Assembly (NCBI GenBank): GCA_037134895.1
Contig: JBAXLI010000011.1
Span: 1-64,000, forward strand
Reading direction: 5' to 3'
Source: CAIRDP01 sp037134895
Lineage (GTDB): Bacteria > Bacteroidota > Bacteroidia > Bacteroidales > FEN-979
Length of the DNA stretch: 64,000 nt
The position numbers and the translations under genes are program-made. The number at the start of each line of letters is the position of its first letter. The first letter of the stretch is position 1. Shown here in pieces: positions 27,928 to 36,359 of the stretch. The notes beneath the pieces were generated by a model. The model made no database searches, was not told the origin of the DNA, and saw only the letters and a list, made by a program, of their open reading frames with translations.

Positions 27928-30900
27928 ATGAAAAACATCCGTCTTGTAAGCGCTGGAGCAGGAAGTGGAAAAACCTACCGACTTACCAATGAACTTTTTG
28001 ACTTCCTCGATCCGCAGGGGAAATTCAAATATACCCCTTCTGAAATCATCGCTACCACCTTTACCCGCATGGCGGCGGGAGAACTCCGTGACCGCGTACG
28101 GCGTAAAATCCTTGAGACCGGGCATCATGAAATCGTTGACCTGCTTGACCAGGCCCTTATCGGAACAGTGAACAGCGTTGGAGGTCAGTTGCTTTCCCAA
28201 TTTGCCTTTGAAGGGGGCTTGTCTCCTGTTCTCAATGTGATCGAGGACGTGGAGAAACAGTCGCTGTTTAATCTTGCGCTCAGCGAGGTGATCTCAGAGG
28301 AAGATGCCAACGAACTCGATTATCTTGCAGCCAGGTTTTCAACAAAGGGCGATGATATCCGGGCAAAGGTTGCCATCCTTGTAGATATGGCAAGATCCAA
28401 CGGCATGGACGCACCTAAACTCGTTGCAGCCAGGGATCTTTCCACGGTCACAATGCTGGATAAACTGCCAGCGCCTGAAAATTCCATGGAAACTGCTGCA
28501 AAGTTTTTTATCAGAGAGTTTCCGGCACTTGACCGGGCAGTTGCATCCGGGAATGATACTACCGGAAAAACTTCAGCTGCGCTGGAAGAGCTAAAGAACT
28601 TTGTTTATAACATTAATCATTATCCTGCCTTCGTTTCATGGTATGACTGGGTAAAAATCTGCAAGCTGAGTCCAGGGGTGAAATCACAATCCCTTTTTGA
28701 GTCCTTTATTGAATTGGCTTCTGATCATCTCTCCTTCCAGGAATTTCATGATGACCTGCTGATGTTTATCTCTTTCGTATTTGAAAAAGCCATTGCAGCC
28801 CTTCGCCTTTTTCAGGATTACAAACGGCGTCGCGGGGTGATCGACTTTGCCGACCAGGAGGCAGAAGTACTCCGATTGCTTGACCAGGAGGATGTGAAAC
28901 AGCGTTTTCGTAGGCAGTATAAGGTGTTGATGGTGGATGAGTTTCAGGATACCAGTCCCATTCAGCTTGCACTCTTCCTGAAGATAGCCGGCCTCGTTGA
29001 ACATGCGGTGTGGGTCGGTGATCCGAAGCAGGCCATTTATGGATTCCGGGGAACAGATAGCACTTTGATCAATGCAGTCGTCAAACGTTTGGGAACCCCG
29101 GGCGAAAAGGATTTTCTCACCGAATCGAGGCGGTCGCGACCCGACCTGGTTAATTTCGTGAATGATGTTTTTTATGAGGCATTCAAGAACAAACCTGAAT
29201 ATCCCAGAAAGGAGCAGATCGTACTGAAACCAGTGCGAAAAGATCTTGAGGATGCCGGCCTTGGTACCGCATTGCAGGTATGGGGTTTCTCAGTGGATGG
29301 CACTTCAGGAAAACTTACAGTACCTGTTTTTAATGATCTGCTTGCAGGAAGTGTAGCTGCTTTTATCCATGAAGATCCCATGATTGAGGATCCCATGTCG
29401 AAGGAGATCAGGAGCGTTAGGCCTGGCGATATTGCTATTTTGTGTTTCTCAAATGATGCCTGCCTGAATATGGCCAATAACCTTCGTGCATATGGCATTG
29501 ATGCAACGGTTGCAGACTCCGGACTTCAACGCAGGGCAGAAACCAGGCTCGTTATGGCTTGCCTGAAATATCTCCACAATCCATTCGATTCATTGGCAAG
29601 AGCAGAAATTGCCTACCTCACCGATCCCTGTCACGACATCGGGGCCCTGATTGATGGGCGCCTCGAGTATCTTGAGCAAAAGCAGCTTGCCGATTCCGGA
29701 GATGGAGCAGGCTCCTGGCTTGCTGACAATACCTTCATCCTTCATCTCAATGAGATCAGGGAGAAGTCTGCAGCGCTTCCATTGGCATTGCTGGTACGCT
29801 TGATATATGCCGAAATGGACATGCTTCAACTGGTGGCTGTATGGGGAGATCAGCACCAGCGCTGGAGTAACCTGCAGGAAATACTGAATTACACAGATCT
29901 TTACTCAGAATCATCAAACTCAACCGGGGCATCCGGTTCTATTCCCTCTTTCATCGCCTGGTTCAATGGCCTGGCCGAAACCGGGGAAGATTCTAAGGCT
30001 TTAGTCGTGAATGAATACGCAGTAAACGTCCTTACTTACCATCGTGCCAAGGGGCTTGAATGGCCTATGGTTGTGATGCAACAGTTAAATCGTGACCGGG
30101 ATGCTGATGTGTTCGGGATGCATGTAACCGGGGTGGAAGTCATGGAACTGGATGCACCGCTGGCAGGACGTAGCATAAGATACTGGCCATGGCCTTATTC
30201 TTTCACGCCATTTGGAAAACCCTCAGGCTACCCTGAATTTACTTCGCTTTTTACATCTCTTCCTGAACAAACGATAGCAGATAGCCAAAGTTTTGAAGAG
30301 TCCCTTCGCTTGCTATATGTAGGTATGACCCGGGCCAGAGATTACCTTATCATACCCTGTAAAGAATACAATAAAATGGCTTGGCTTGAAAAAGCCATTC
30401 CTGGAGGACTCTCAGCGATCTGCGGCAACGAGCCGGAGCAAATGGATGTAATTATTAAAACCCGGCACAAACATTACCCATCGAAATTCCGCTTCCGTCG
30501 TTTCATGCAGGCAGACCTCTTGACAGGAATGGTCGCTGATGCTGTCTCCCCTATCATCTATACACCACAAAAGGGAACATCTCCTGTTCAGGACTATTTT
30601 ATTACCCCCTCGTCGGCCGAAGCGATACCCCAGGCGCGCATCGGTGAAAACATCCCGCTTTACCCACGTATGCAGGTTAACCAAAGTCTTGTAGGAGATG
30701 ATCCCACATTTGGAACTTGTGTCCATGCCATTTTATGTGCTCACCACCCGGAGATGAAAGAATCTGAACAACTGCAACTGGTTGAACGCTTGCTTGAAAA
30801 TTTCGGCTTCACAAGCATCGTTTCCCCAACTGACCTGATAATTTCAATCCGGCTTTTCAACGAATGGATTGGACTCAGGTATAAATCAGCTGCGTATTAC

Positions 30901-31182
30901 AAAGAATATCCGATGATGGTCGAAAAAGGCACCCAGATTTTAACCGGTATTGCCGATTTGGTGATCGAAACCCCACACGAAATCCTGCTAATCGATTACA
31001 AAACATTCCCTGGCCATGCAGATCCTGACAAGAACCGCGAAAGCTCTGAATGGCGTGCATTGACCTACAGTGGACAGATGGCTTTGTATAAGGAGATGCT
31101 CCAGCGTGTCTGGCCAGGGCGAAAGGTTGAAACTGTCATATGGTTTGTGATTGCAGGATCACTGGTAAAGATTGAAAGCTAA
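27928..31182 (+). CDS. AddA-like UvrD/Rep helicase with C-terminal RecB-type nuclease
   Basis: I took the ATG at 27928, two bases past the previous stop, since Walker A then lies at residues 9-16 (AGAGSGKT); an upstream start at 27895 is less natural. SF1A helicase motifs follow in order: VDEFQD near 336-341, VGDPKQAIYGFRG, TYHRAKGLEWP and LLYVGMTRARD. The C-terminus has a PD-(D/E)XK nuclease with FGTCVHAIL, LTGIADLVI and IDYKTF (Asp1023, Lys1025). It is therefore a two-activity AddA/RecB-like protein of about 1084 aa working with the upstream AddB-like subunit on DNA ends. The 3' end overlaps the convergent NERD gene by four bases. Confidence 0.9.
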   Translation: MKNIRLVSAGAGSGKTYRLTNELFDFLDPQGKFKYTPSEIIATTFTRMAAGELRDRVRRKILETGHHEIVDLLDQALIGTVNSVGGQLLSQFAFEGGLSPVLNVIEDVEKQSLFNLALSEVISEEDANELDYLAARFSTKGDDIRAKVAILVDMARSNGMDAPKLVAARDLSTVTMLDKLPAPENSMETAAKFFIREFPALDRAVASGNDTTGKTSAALEELKNFVYNINHYPAFVSWYDWVKICKLSPGVKSQSLFESFIELASDHLSFQEFHDDLLMFISFVFEKAIAALRLFQDYKRRRGVIDFADQEAEVLRLLDQEDVKQRFRRQYKVLMVDEFQDTSPIQLALFLKIAGLVEHAVWVGDPKQAIYGFRGTDSTLINAVVKRLGTPGEKDFLTESRRSRPDLVNFVNDVFYEAFKNKPEYPRKEQIVLKPVRKDLEDAGLGTALQVWGFSVDGTSGKLTVPVFNDLLAGSVAAFIHEDPMIEDPMSKEIRSVRPGDIAILCFSNDACLNMANNLRAYGIDATVADSGLQRRAETRLVMACLKYLHNPFDSLARAEIAYLTDPCHDIGALIDGRLEYLEQKQLADSGDGAGSWLADNTFILHLNEIREKSAALPLALLVRLIYAEMDMLQLVAVWGDQHQRWSNLQEILNYTDLYSESSNSTGASGSIPSFIAWFNGLAETGEDSKALVVNEYAVNVLTYHRAKGLEWPMVVMQQLNRDRDADVFGMHVTGVEVMELDAPLAGRSIRYWPWPYSFTPFGKPSGYPEFTSLFTSLPEQTIADSQSFEESLRLLYVGMTRARDYLIIPCKEYNKMAWLEKAIPGGLSAICGNEPEQMDVIIKTRHKHYPSKFRFRRFMQADLLTGMVADAVSPIIYTPQKGTSPVQDYFITPSSAEAIPQARIGENIPLYPRMQVNQSLVGDDPTFGTCVHAILCAHHPEMKESEQLQLVERLLENFGFTSIVSPTDLIISIRLFNEWIGLRYKSAAYYKEYPMMVEKGTQILTGIADLVIETPHEILLIDYKTFPGHADPDKNRESSEWRALTYSGQMALYKEMLQRVWPGRKVETVIWFVIAGSLVKIES

Positions 31183-32918
31183 TGGGAAATAACAAAAACC
31201 TTCCCTTTTGCCCTCGAAGCGCCGATAAATAATTGGAACAGATTTTTCGGATCGGTCATGGATGAACAAACCAGGAACACAGTATCCCATTCCAGCCCTT
31301 TTGAACGCAGTGCTGTGGTATATCGAACTTTTTCAGATGGTTTGTCCAGGTTTTCAACAGTCAGCAATTCTATTTCAGGTTCTTCCCTGATATGTTCTTT
31401 TAGTGCCGAGCCAGTCTTCAGAAGATCGGCAGTGAATAGTACCACCATGTTTTCAGGCTTACTCTGACTAAGTGTTGTTTCCTGGTTAATGTATTGCCTC
31501 AGTATACCGATAACCTCCTCCGGTCTTTTCCAGGCGATAAACTTCACATCATTCCCATAATTTTTGAGTGGATCAGCCTGTCCATGCCCTGCATCTTGAA
31601 TCAATTCCGTGATGCCATGGCCTGTGTTCACCCTTAGGTTCGCGAACTGAATATAATAAGCCGATGCATCTTTGAGTGCCTCCCGGGTGCGAATGTAGGT
31701 ATCCAGGTCTGCAAACTTAGGAAATGCCTGGTTGTCGTCGAAAAACAGGTAATAGTTTCCTTTTTGCAGAGGGTTGTTTGCCTTAAGAAGTGATTTGATC
31801 ACCTGGTCAAGACCTTTGTCGAACAGGTCCTGTGCCTCATCGGCCACGATAAAATCATATCTGGGCAGCTTTTTTGCCTTATGAAGTCTTCCAAGGCATT
31901 CATGGATGAGATGACTGAATTCTCCTTTCGATACGCTGTCATAGGTAGGCATCAGCGATGTATCACCCAGCAGGTTCACAAGTTCTTCCAGAAAATGATA
32001 GTAGGCGGATATCCGTATGGTTGTATCCGATGGATTCTCCTGTAACGCGTTCCTCAGTTTATTCTCCATCCTCGCTGCAAGAAATTCGTTCCAGCAGAGG
32101 TAAAGCCCCTTTTTTTCTTTTGATCTGCACAAACCAACTATCAAATCGAAAGCATAAGTCGACTTCCCGCTTCCCGGAGGGCCCTGTACCATGATCCTCT
32201 GGTTCTCGCTTAATCCATGCAGAATATGCAAGCCCTCCTCAAGCCTGCGCTCCGATTCCCCAAGGTTAAGCCGTGATTGTGAAAGAGAACGACTCGGATC
32301 AAATTCAGGTTTCAGCATTTCGGTAATGGCAGCGATCCTTTCTTCATCCAGGGTTTCCCATGTAATACGCATTGCAACATTCCGTTCATCCTGTTTCTCA
32401 TAGAATTCCGCAATCTGTTCCTGCATCGAATCCATGATCATCCTTAGCCATTCCTTATCACAGCCCCGGTGCCACAGGTATTTAAACTCCACCCCTTCGC
32501 AATCAAATACACATTCCGGGAAACACACAACCGAACCCACGAAAATGTTGATCAGCCCCTTTTCCCGCAAGAAACTTTGTATTGCATGCGCATTTTCATC
32601 CGCCTGGTTAAAAGGATTTCTAACCATTTCCCTTTGATCATCACCTGCAAGCCGGTAAAAGCCATAATCATTATGGTCAGTAGAACCATAGCCCATGATC
32701 CCACCCTTAACCTCAACCACCATGATCCCAAGCTTCGACAAGATCACAAAATCACACTCCCCCGACATCTGCACCCGGTGATATCGCGATGAAATACGCA
32801 AACTATGAAGCACATGAATAGGCATATCCTCCATGTTCCCCCTCATCATCAACTGCCTGTCAGCCTCACGCTCGCCGTCATTCGTAATTTGCCAGGGATT
32901 ATATAACCGGTGGATCAT
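31179..32918 (-). CDS. NERD-domain protein with SF1 helicase module, 579 aa
   Basis: Residues 10-130 are a NERD nuclease-related domain: ECDFVILSKLGIMVVEVKGG with Asp56, Glu69 and Lys71 forms the PD-(D/E)XK-like site. A UvrD/SF1 ATPase follows, with Walker A QGPPGSGKS at 245-253, VADEAQD near 360 and a C-terminal TTALRSKGLEWD that matches the late SF1 motif. NERD-helicase fusions are widespread in defence islands. The gene converges on the AddA-like gene and ends inside its last codons, so both cannot be freely transcribed at once. It has its own candidate promoter 77 bp upstream. Confidence 0.88.
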   Translation of the reverse strand: MIHRLYNPWQITNDGEREADRQLMMRGNMEDMPIHVLHSLRISSRYHRVQMSGECDFVILSKLGIMVVEVKGGIMGYGSTDHNDYGFYRLAGDDQREMVRNPFNQADENAHAIQSFLREKGLINIFVGSVVCFPECVFDCEGVEFKYLWHRGCDKEWLRMIMDSMQEQIAEFYEKQDERNVAMRITWETLDEERIAAITEMLKPEFDPSRSLSQSRLNLGESERRLEEGLHILHGLSENQRIMVQGPPGSGKSTYAFDLIVGLCRSKEKKGLYLCWNEFLAARMENKLRNALQENPSDTTIRISAYYHFLEELVNLLGDTSLMPTYDSVSKGEFSHLIHECLGRLHKAKKLPRYDFIVADEAQDLFDKGLDQVIKSLLKANNPLQKGNYYLFFDDNQAFPKFADLDTYIRTREALKDASAYYIQFANLRVNTGHGITELIQDAGHGQADPLKNYGNDVKFIAWKRPEEVIGILRQYINQETTLSQSKPENMVVLFTADLLKTGSALKEHIREEPEIELLTVENLDKPSEKVRYTTALRSKGLEWDTVFLVCSSMTDPKNLFQLFIGASRAKGKVFVISH

Positions 32919-32994
32919 GTAACGAAGTTAATGAATAACCGCTTTACATGAGGTTTACATAGGCTCATTTCATTAGCCTCAATGCAAATCTCAC

Positions 32995-33002
32995 CAAAGG
33001 TA
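32995..33002 (-). promoter_or_regulatory. Candidate -7 box TACCTTTG for the NERD helicase gene
   Basis: Read on the minus strand this is TACCTTTG (TAnnTTTG), with a TTG at 33024-33026 about 21 bp further upstream. The box lies 77 bp before the start codon and touches the left arm of the long inverted repeat. Confidence 0.4.
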
Positions 33003-33003
33003 T

Positions 33004-33120
33004 CTCCGTAAATTTATAATCCGCAAGGCCATGCCCTCCGGGTGCCGTCATTTTTTTTCATGGTATATCTTCCGGGGTAAAAAAATGACCGGCAGCCTTG
33101 CATATTAAAATTTACTCCGC
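33004..33120. repeat. Long imperfect inverted repeat, about 45-bp arms
   Basis: The left arm (from CTCCGTAAATTTATAAT through CGCAAGGC to TGCCGTCATTTTTTT) pairs with the right arm (AAAAAAATGACCGGCA, GCCTTGC, ATATTAAAATTTACTCCG). The left arm carries about 12 extra bases (33030-33041) and there are scattered mismatches. The loop is about 20 bp. No repeat copy was noticed elsewhere in the window. It could be a miniature transposable element, a structured RNA or a two-way terminator. Its position between the NERD gene and the small ORF marks the right edge of the defence genes. Confidence 0.6.
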
Positions 33121-33187
33121 TGTTTGGTGCTTACGATTTGCATTTTATGCATTAAACCATTTGTAACACTTAAAAGCGGAGGTTTGT

Positions 33188-33436
33188 ATGTCAACAACAA
33201 TCAATCATTCATCAACTCAGGTTATCCATGAATTAGCCTGTGATTATCATGTCAATGAAAATGGTCAGGTAATCCTGCATCACAGCGGTCAGCCTGTTAA
33301 GTGGTCGTCCACAATCAAGATCACCTTGTTTTCGCCAAACGGTAAAGAGGCTGCACGGTTCAGGTTCCTCAATATCCATGAGGCCATGAACTTCATACGC
33401 CTCAATGAACCGCCCAGGTATATGATCTGGGGGTGA
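33188..33436 (+). CDS. Small hypothetical protein, 82 aa
   Basis: A short ORF with GGAGG seven bases before the ATG, which supports translation. The product has no signal peptide or membrane segment and matches no family I know; it has a strand-rich centre (KWSSTIKITLFSPNGKEAAR). It follows the long inverted repeat and has no close partner. It could be an isolated orphan or a remnant of the mobile element that brought the island. Confidence 0.45.
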   Translation: MSTTINHSSTQVIHELACDYHVNENGQVILHHSGQPVKWSSTIKITLFSPNGKEAARFRFLNIHEAMNFIRLNEPPRYMIWG

Positions 33437-33735
33437 TTTTCCTGCTGTTAATATCTCATGTTTCCCTGCGGGTACCAAAACCTGCAGGGAAATTTCCGTT
33501 TCCTGGAGAACGTAAAATCGACAATTTGAATCCCAGGGAATAGGATTTAACATCTGAGAAACCTTGAAGCCGGTTTCAAAAATACCGATTGACAGTGAAA
33601 GAGAAGAAACTGCTTAAACTAAAACCCCATTCAGATGACCAGGGAAGTGCACAAGAAAGTGTCCAGGTAATTTCCCGGGATGTGCCCAAACTGTTTCAAG
33701 CTTTGATGTGTACTTTCATGTGTACTAATGAAAAA
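33437..33735. other. Gene-poor stretch between the small ORF and the tRNA-Val terminator
   Basis: No convincing gene is present. A reading frame without a start (about 33592-33770, plus strand) might be the worn tail of a coding region. A short direct repeat, TGTGTACT-ttca-TGTGTACT, lies at about 33707-33726. This place beside a tRNA is where an integrase gene or attachment site would be expected, but neither can be shown. Confidence 0.4.
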
Positions 33736-33765
33736 AGCCACCTACTTTTTTATTTGTAAGTGGCT
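33736..33765 (-). terminator. Intrinsic terminator of tRNA-Val
   Basis: On the minus strand a 10-bp stem (AGCCACTTAC / GTAGGTGGCT, one mismatch) with a 10-base A-rich loop is followed by six T residues, directly downstream of the tRNA. Confidence 0.75.
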
Positions 33766-33776
33766 GATTTTGAGGG

Positions 33777-33851
33777 TGGGAGCAACAGGATTCGAACCTG
33801 TGACCCTCTGCTTGTAAGGCAGATGCTCTGAACCGGCTGAGCTATGCTCCC
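33777..33851 (-). tRNA. tRNA-Val (anticodon UAC)
   Basis: The minus strand reads GGGAGCATAGCTCAG at the 5' end and GGTTCGAATCC in the T arm, closing with TGCTCCC and discriminator A. The anticodon stem TCTGC/GCAGA encloses the loop CTTACAA, giving anticodon TAC. The 75-nt gene does not encode the terminal CCA. It lies beside the defence island, and tRNA genes are common integration points. Confidence 0.93.
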
Positions 33852-33864
33852 TCGATTGAGGGTG

Positions 33865-33894
33865 CAAAAGTACGATATTTTTTCCATTCCCAAA
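33865..33894 (-). promoter_or_regulatory. Consensus Bacteroidota promoter of tRNA-Val
   Basis: On the minus strand TTTG (33891-33894) is followed after 18 bp by TACTTTTG (33865-33872), the full -33/-7 consensus, about 14 bp before the tRNA. Confidence 0.75.
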
Positions 33895-33932
33895 AGCCTT
33901 TCTTAAAATTTTCGATCTATCTTAATTCTCCT

Positions 33933-33940
33933 TACTTTTG
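33933..33940 (+). promoter_or_regulatory. Candidate -7 box TACTTTTG for tamL
   Basis: TACTTTTG matches TAnnTTTG. Transcription would start near 33946, which is downstream of the first possible TTG start at 33942 and so favours the start at 33966 for the next gene. Confidence 0.5.
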
Positions 33941-33965
33941 TTTGTCATTCTTAATTCCCTTCGAG

Positions 33966-36326
33966 TTGAAGCTATTTCAGATAAGCCTCCGGATTTGCTA
34001 TTGTTGCTCCCTGCTCATCCTGATAGCTTGCAGCTCAACCAAAAACCTCGGTCCTAAGGAATCCCTCCTTATTAAAAACCGCTTTCATATCAATACAAAG
34101 AAGGTGACTGCGGATGAACTCAGCGGGTACCTCCAGCAGCAACCAAATAAAAAATTGTTCGGACTTTTCAGATCAAATATTGCCCTGTACAATATGGGGT
34201 GTAAAGGCAAAGACTCAAAATTCAAAAAATGGCTAAGGACAACGGCAGGTGCGGCTCCTGTGATCCTTGACACCAGCCTCATCATCATTGCCGAAAAACA
34301 GATGCTGAGCTATCTGGCAAATAAAGGGTATTTCAACTCTGCTATCAGGGATTCCTTGAAAATCAAGAAGAAAAAGGCTACGGTGTTTTACATGGTGAAA
34401 ACCACCAAGCCTTACAAAATAAGAAGTTTCACCTATGCGATAGCCGACACTACACTGGCCAGGTTTGTATACCGCGACACTTCAAAAACCCTGATAAGAC
34501 CGGGTAATAACTATGATGCCTACAAATTAGACGATGAACGGGCCAGGATCACTACCAACCTGAACAATTACGGCTTCTTCAGGTTTTCGGCAAATTATAT
34601 CGCCTACAAAGTCGACAGCACACTCGCTCAAAACCTCATGGACATCACCATGGAGATCTCGAACCCGGTGATCCCGGCATACGACAACTCCTCGATGATG
34701 ACTACAGTTCCTCATAAACAGTACTATATCAACAGGATGTACGTTTACCCTGAATTCGACCATCTGACGGGAGATTCGGTTCATTACGACACCCTGCTGG
34801 TGGAATTTATAGGGCCAAAAAAGACCAAATGGAAATACAGTTATTATTTTCTCTACGACAGCAAGATGACCATCAAGCCCCGTACAATAACCCAGTCCAT
34901 TTTTATAGAGCCGGGTAAATTATACAGTGTCGACGATGTGAACCAGACCTACGGCAGGCTTGCCTCACTGCAGGTTTTCAAATATATCAACCTCCGTTTC
35001 ACGCCTTCCGAATCCGCCCGCGATACAACAAAAAAGAACGTGGACCCCATCGATTGCAGGGTCCAGCTTGCCAGGTCGGCCGGCCACTCATTCAGCGTTT
35101 CGGCTGATGGAACCAACTCTGCCGGTGCATTCGGCTTGCAGGGAGGCATTACCTATTCAAACAGGAATATATTCAGGGGAGCGCAGTTGCTCAGGATAGG
35201 ACTCAACATCTCGGCCCAGAGCCAGCCATCGGTAACCGATGAACAAAAAGTCGGACTTTTCAATGTTCTTGAACTTGGGGTAAACGCCAGCCTTACATTT
35301 CCCCAGTTCCTTTTCCCTATCAAGCCCGAACACCTGCCCAAAACCATGAAACCGAAAACCACTATCAGCGTCGGGTATAACTTCCAGCGGCAGCAGGACT
35401 ATGACCGTCATATCACCAATTCAAGTTTCGGTTATACCTGGACCCAGAACAACCAGCTCAGCCAGACCATAAACCCGGCCGAAATATCACTCGTGAAAGT
35501 GTTCGGCGATTCCTTATTTTACGCATACATTAACTCCCTCGATGATCAGCGCCTCAAATACCAATACTCAAACCATCTCGTGGCCGGCTTAAGGTACACA
35601 TTACAGTATACCAGCCAGAAACTTAACCGCCTTAAGGATTATATTTACATCAAGACAAACTTTGAGACAGGGGGGAACCTGCTCTATGCCATCGATAACA
35701 TCTTCGATCCTCCCAAAAATGAAGAAGGATACTATACCCTGCTGAACATACAATACGCGCAGTACGTCCGTCCCGATTTCGACTTCCGTTATTATGAAAA
35801 ACTAGGCAACCAGCATACTGTGGTTTACAGGTTCTATGCAGGTATAGGTATCGCTTACGGCAATTCCACAGCTTTGCCCTTTGAGAAAGCCTTCTTCGCA
35901 GGAGGCGCCAACGACCTCAGGGGCTGGAAACTGGGTTATGTGGGTCCCGGAAGCTATCATAACGACACCACCTCAACAGGTTACTACAACCAGTTTGGTG
36001 ATATGCAGCTCGAAGCAAACATCGAATACCGTTTCCCGATTTATAAAGTCGTAAAAGGGGCCCTGTTTGTTGATGCAGGCAATGTATGGACAACGCGGCC
36101 CTCGCCCCAGCTACCCGGGGGCGTGATCACACTCACCACGTTCATACCTGAAATCGCAATCAGCACTGGGCTCGGATTAAGGCTCGACTTCAACTTTTTC
36201 ATGATCCGTCTTGACCCGGCTATCCCTATCAGGGTTCCCTATTATCCCGAGGGCGACCGCTGGTATTTCAATAAATGGCAGTGGCAGGATATCGTCTGGA
36301 ACTTCGGGATCGGGTATCCGTTCTGA
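33966..36326 (+). CDS. tamL: Omp85-family outer-membrane lipoprotein TamL
   Basis: I took the TTG at 33966, which gives MKLFQISLR followed by a hydrophobic run and the lipobox LIAC; the TTG at 33942 would lie upstream of the predicted transcript start. After the lipid-anchored Cys come POTRA-like repeats (about 25-330), with a YNNYGFFRF-type element near 200. The rest is a beta-barrel of the BamA/TamA family containing GGANDLRGWKLGYVGPG, which resembles the lid-lock region, and ending in the aromatic YPF expected of barrel proteins. TamL is the Bacteroidota lipoprotein counterpart of TamA and works with TamB in outer-membrane transport or assembly. The FkbM gene follows closely. Confidence 0.88.
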   Translation: MKLFQISLRICYCCSLLILIACSSTKNLGPKESLLIKNRFHINTKKVTADELSGYLQQQPNKKLFGLFRSNIALYNMGCKGKDSKFKKWLRTTAGAAPVILDTSLIIIAEKQMLSYLANKGYFNSAIRDSLKIKKKKATVFYMVKTTKPYKIRSFTYAIADTTLARFVYRDTSKTLIRPGNNYDAYKLDDERARITTNLNNYGFFRFSANYIAYKVDSTLAQNLMDITMEISNPVIPAYDNSSMMTTVPHKQYYINRMYVYPEFDHLTGDSVHYDTLLVEFIGPKKTKWKYSYYFLYDSKMTIKPRTITQSIFIEPGKLYSVDDVNQTYGRLASLQVFKYINLRFTPSESARDTTKKNVDPIDCRVQLARSAGHSFSVSADGTNSAGAFGLQGGITYSNRNIFRGAQLLRIGLNISAQSQPSVTDEQKVGLFNVLELGVNASLTFPQFLFPIKPEHLPKTMKPKTTISVGYNFQRQQDYDRHITNSSFGYTWTQNNQLSQTINPAEISLVKVFGDSLFYAYINSLDDQRLKYQYSNHLVAGLRYTLQYTSQKLNRLKDYIYIKTNFETGGNLLYAIDNIFDPPKNEEGYYTLLNIQYAQYVRPDFDFRYYEKLGNQHTVVYRFYAGIGIAYGNSTALPFEKAFFAGGANDLRGWKLGYVGPGSYHNDTTSTGYYNQFGDMQLEANIEYRFPIYKVVKGALFVDAGNVWTTRPSPQLPGGVITLTTFIPEIAISTGLGLRLDFNFFMIRLDPAIPIRVPYYPEGDRWYFNKWQWQDIVWNFGIGYPF

Positions 36327-36359
36327 TTATATAACCATGTACCTAAAGTGTGCAAAAGC

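Noticed and set aside
2775..32918. Known systems BREX, DISARM, Dnd/Ssp, Zorya, Druantia or Wadjet
   Set aside because: No PglZ, BrxL, DrmA/B, DndB-E, ZorAB, DruE or JetABCD-like protein was recognised. The nearest named system is type I restriction.
33004..33011. Extra copies of CTCCGTAA (33004, 61044) as WYL operator sites
   Set aside because: An 8-mer is expected a few times by chance in a window this size, and these copies lack the longer CACTCCGTAAT context.
33437..33776. Integrase gene next to tRNA-Val
   Set aside because: No tyrosine or serine recombinase motif is present in any frame. Only a short startless frame is open.
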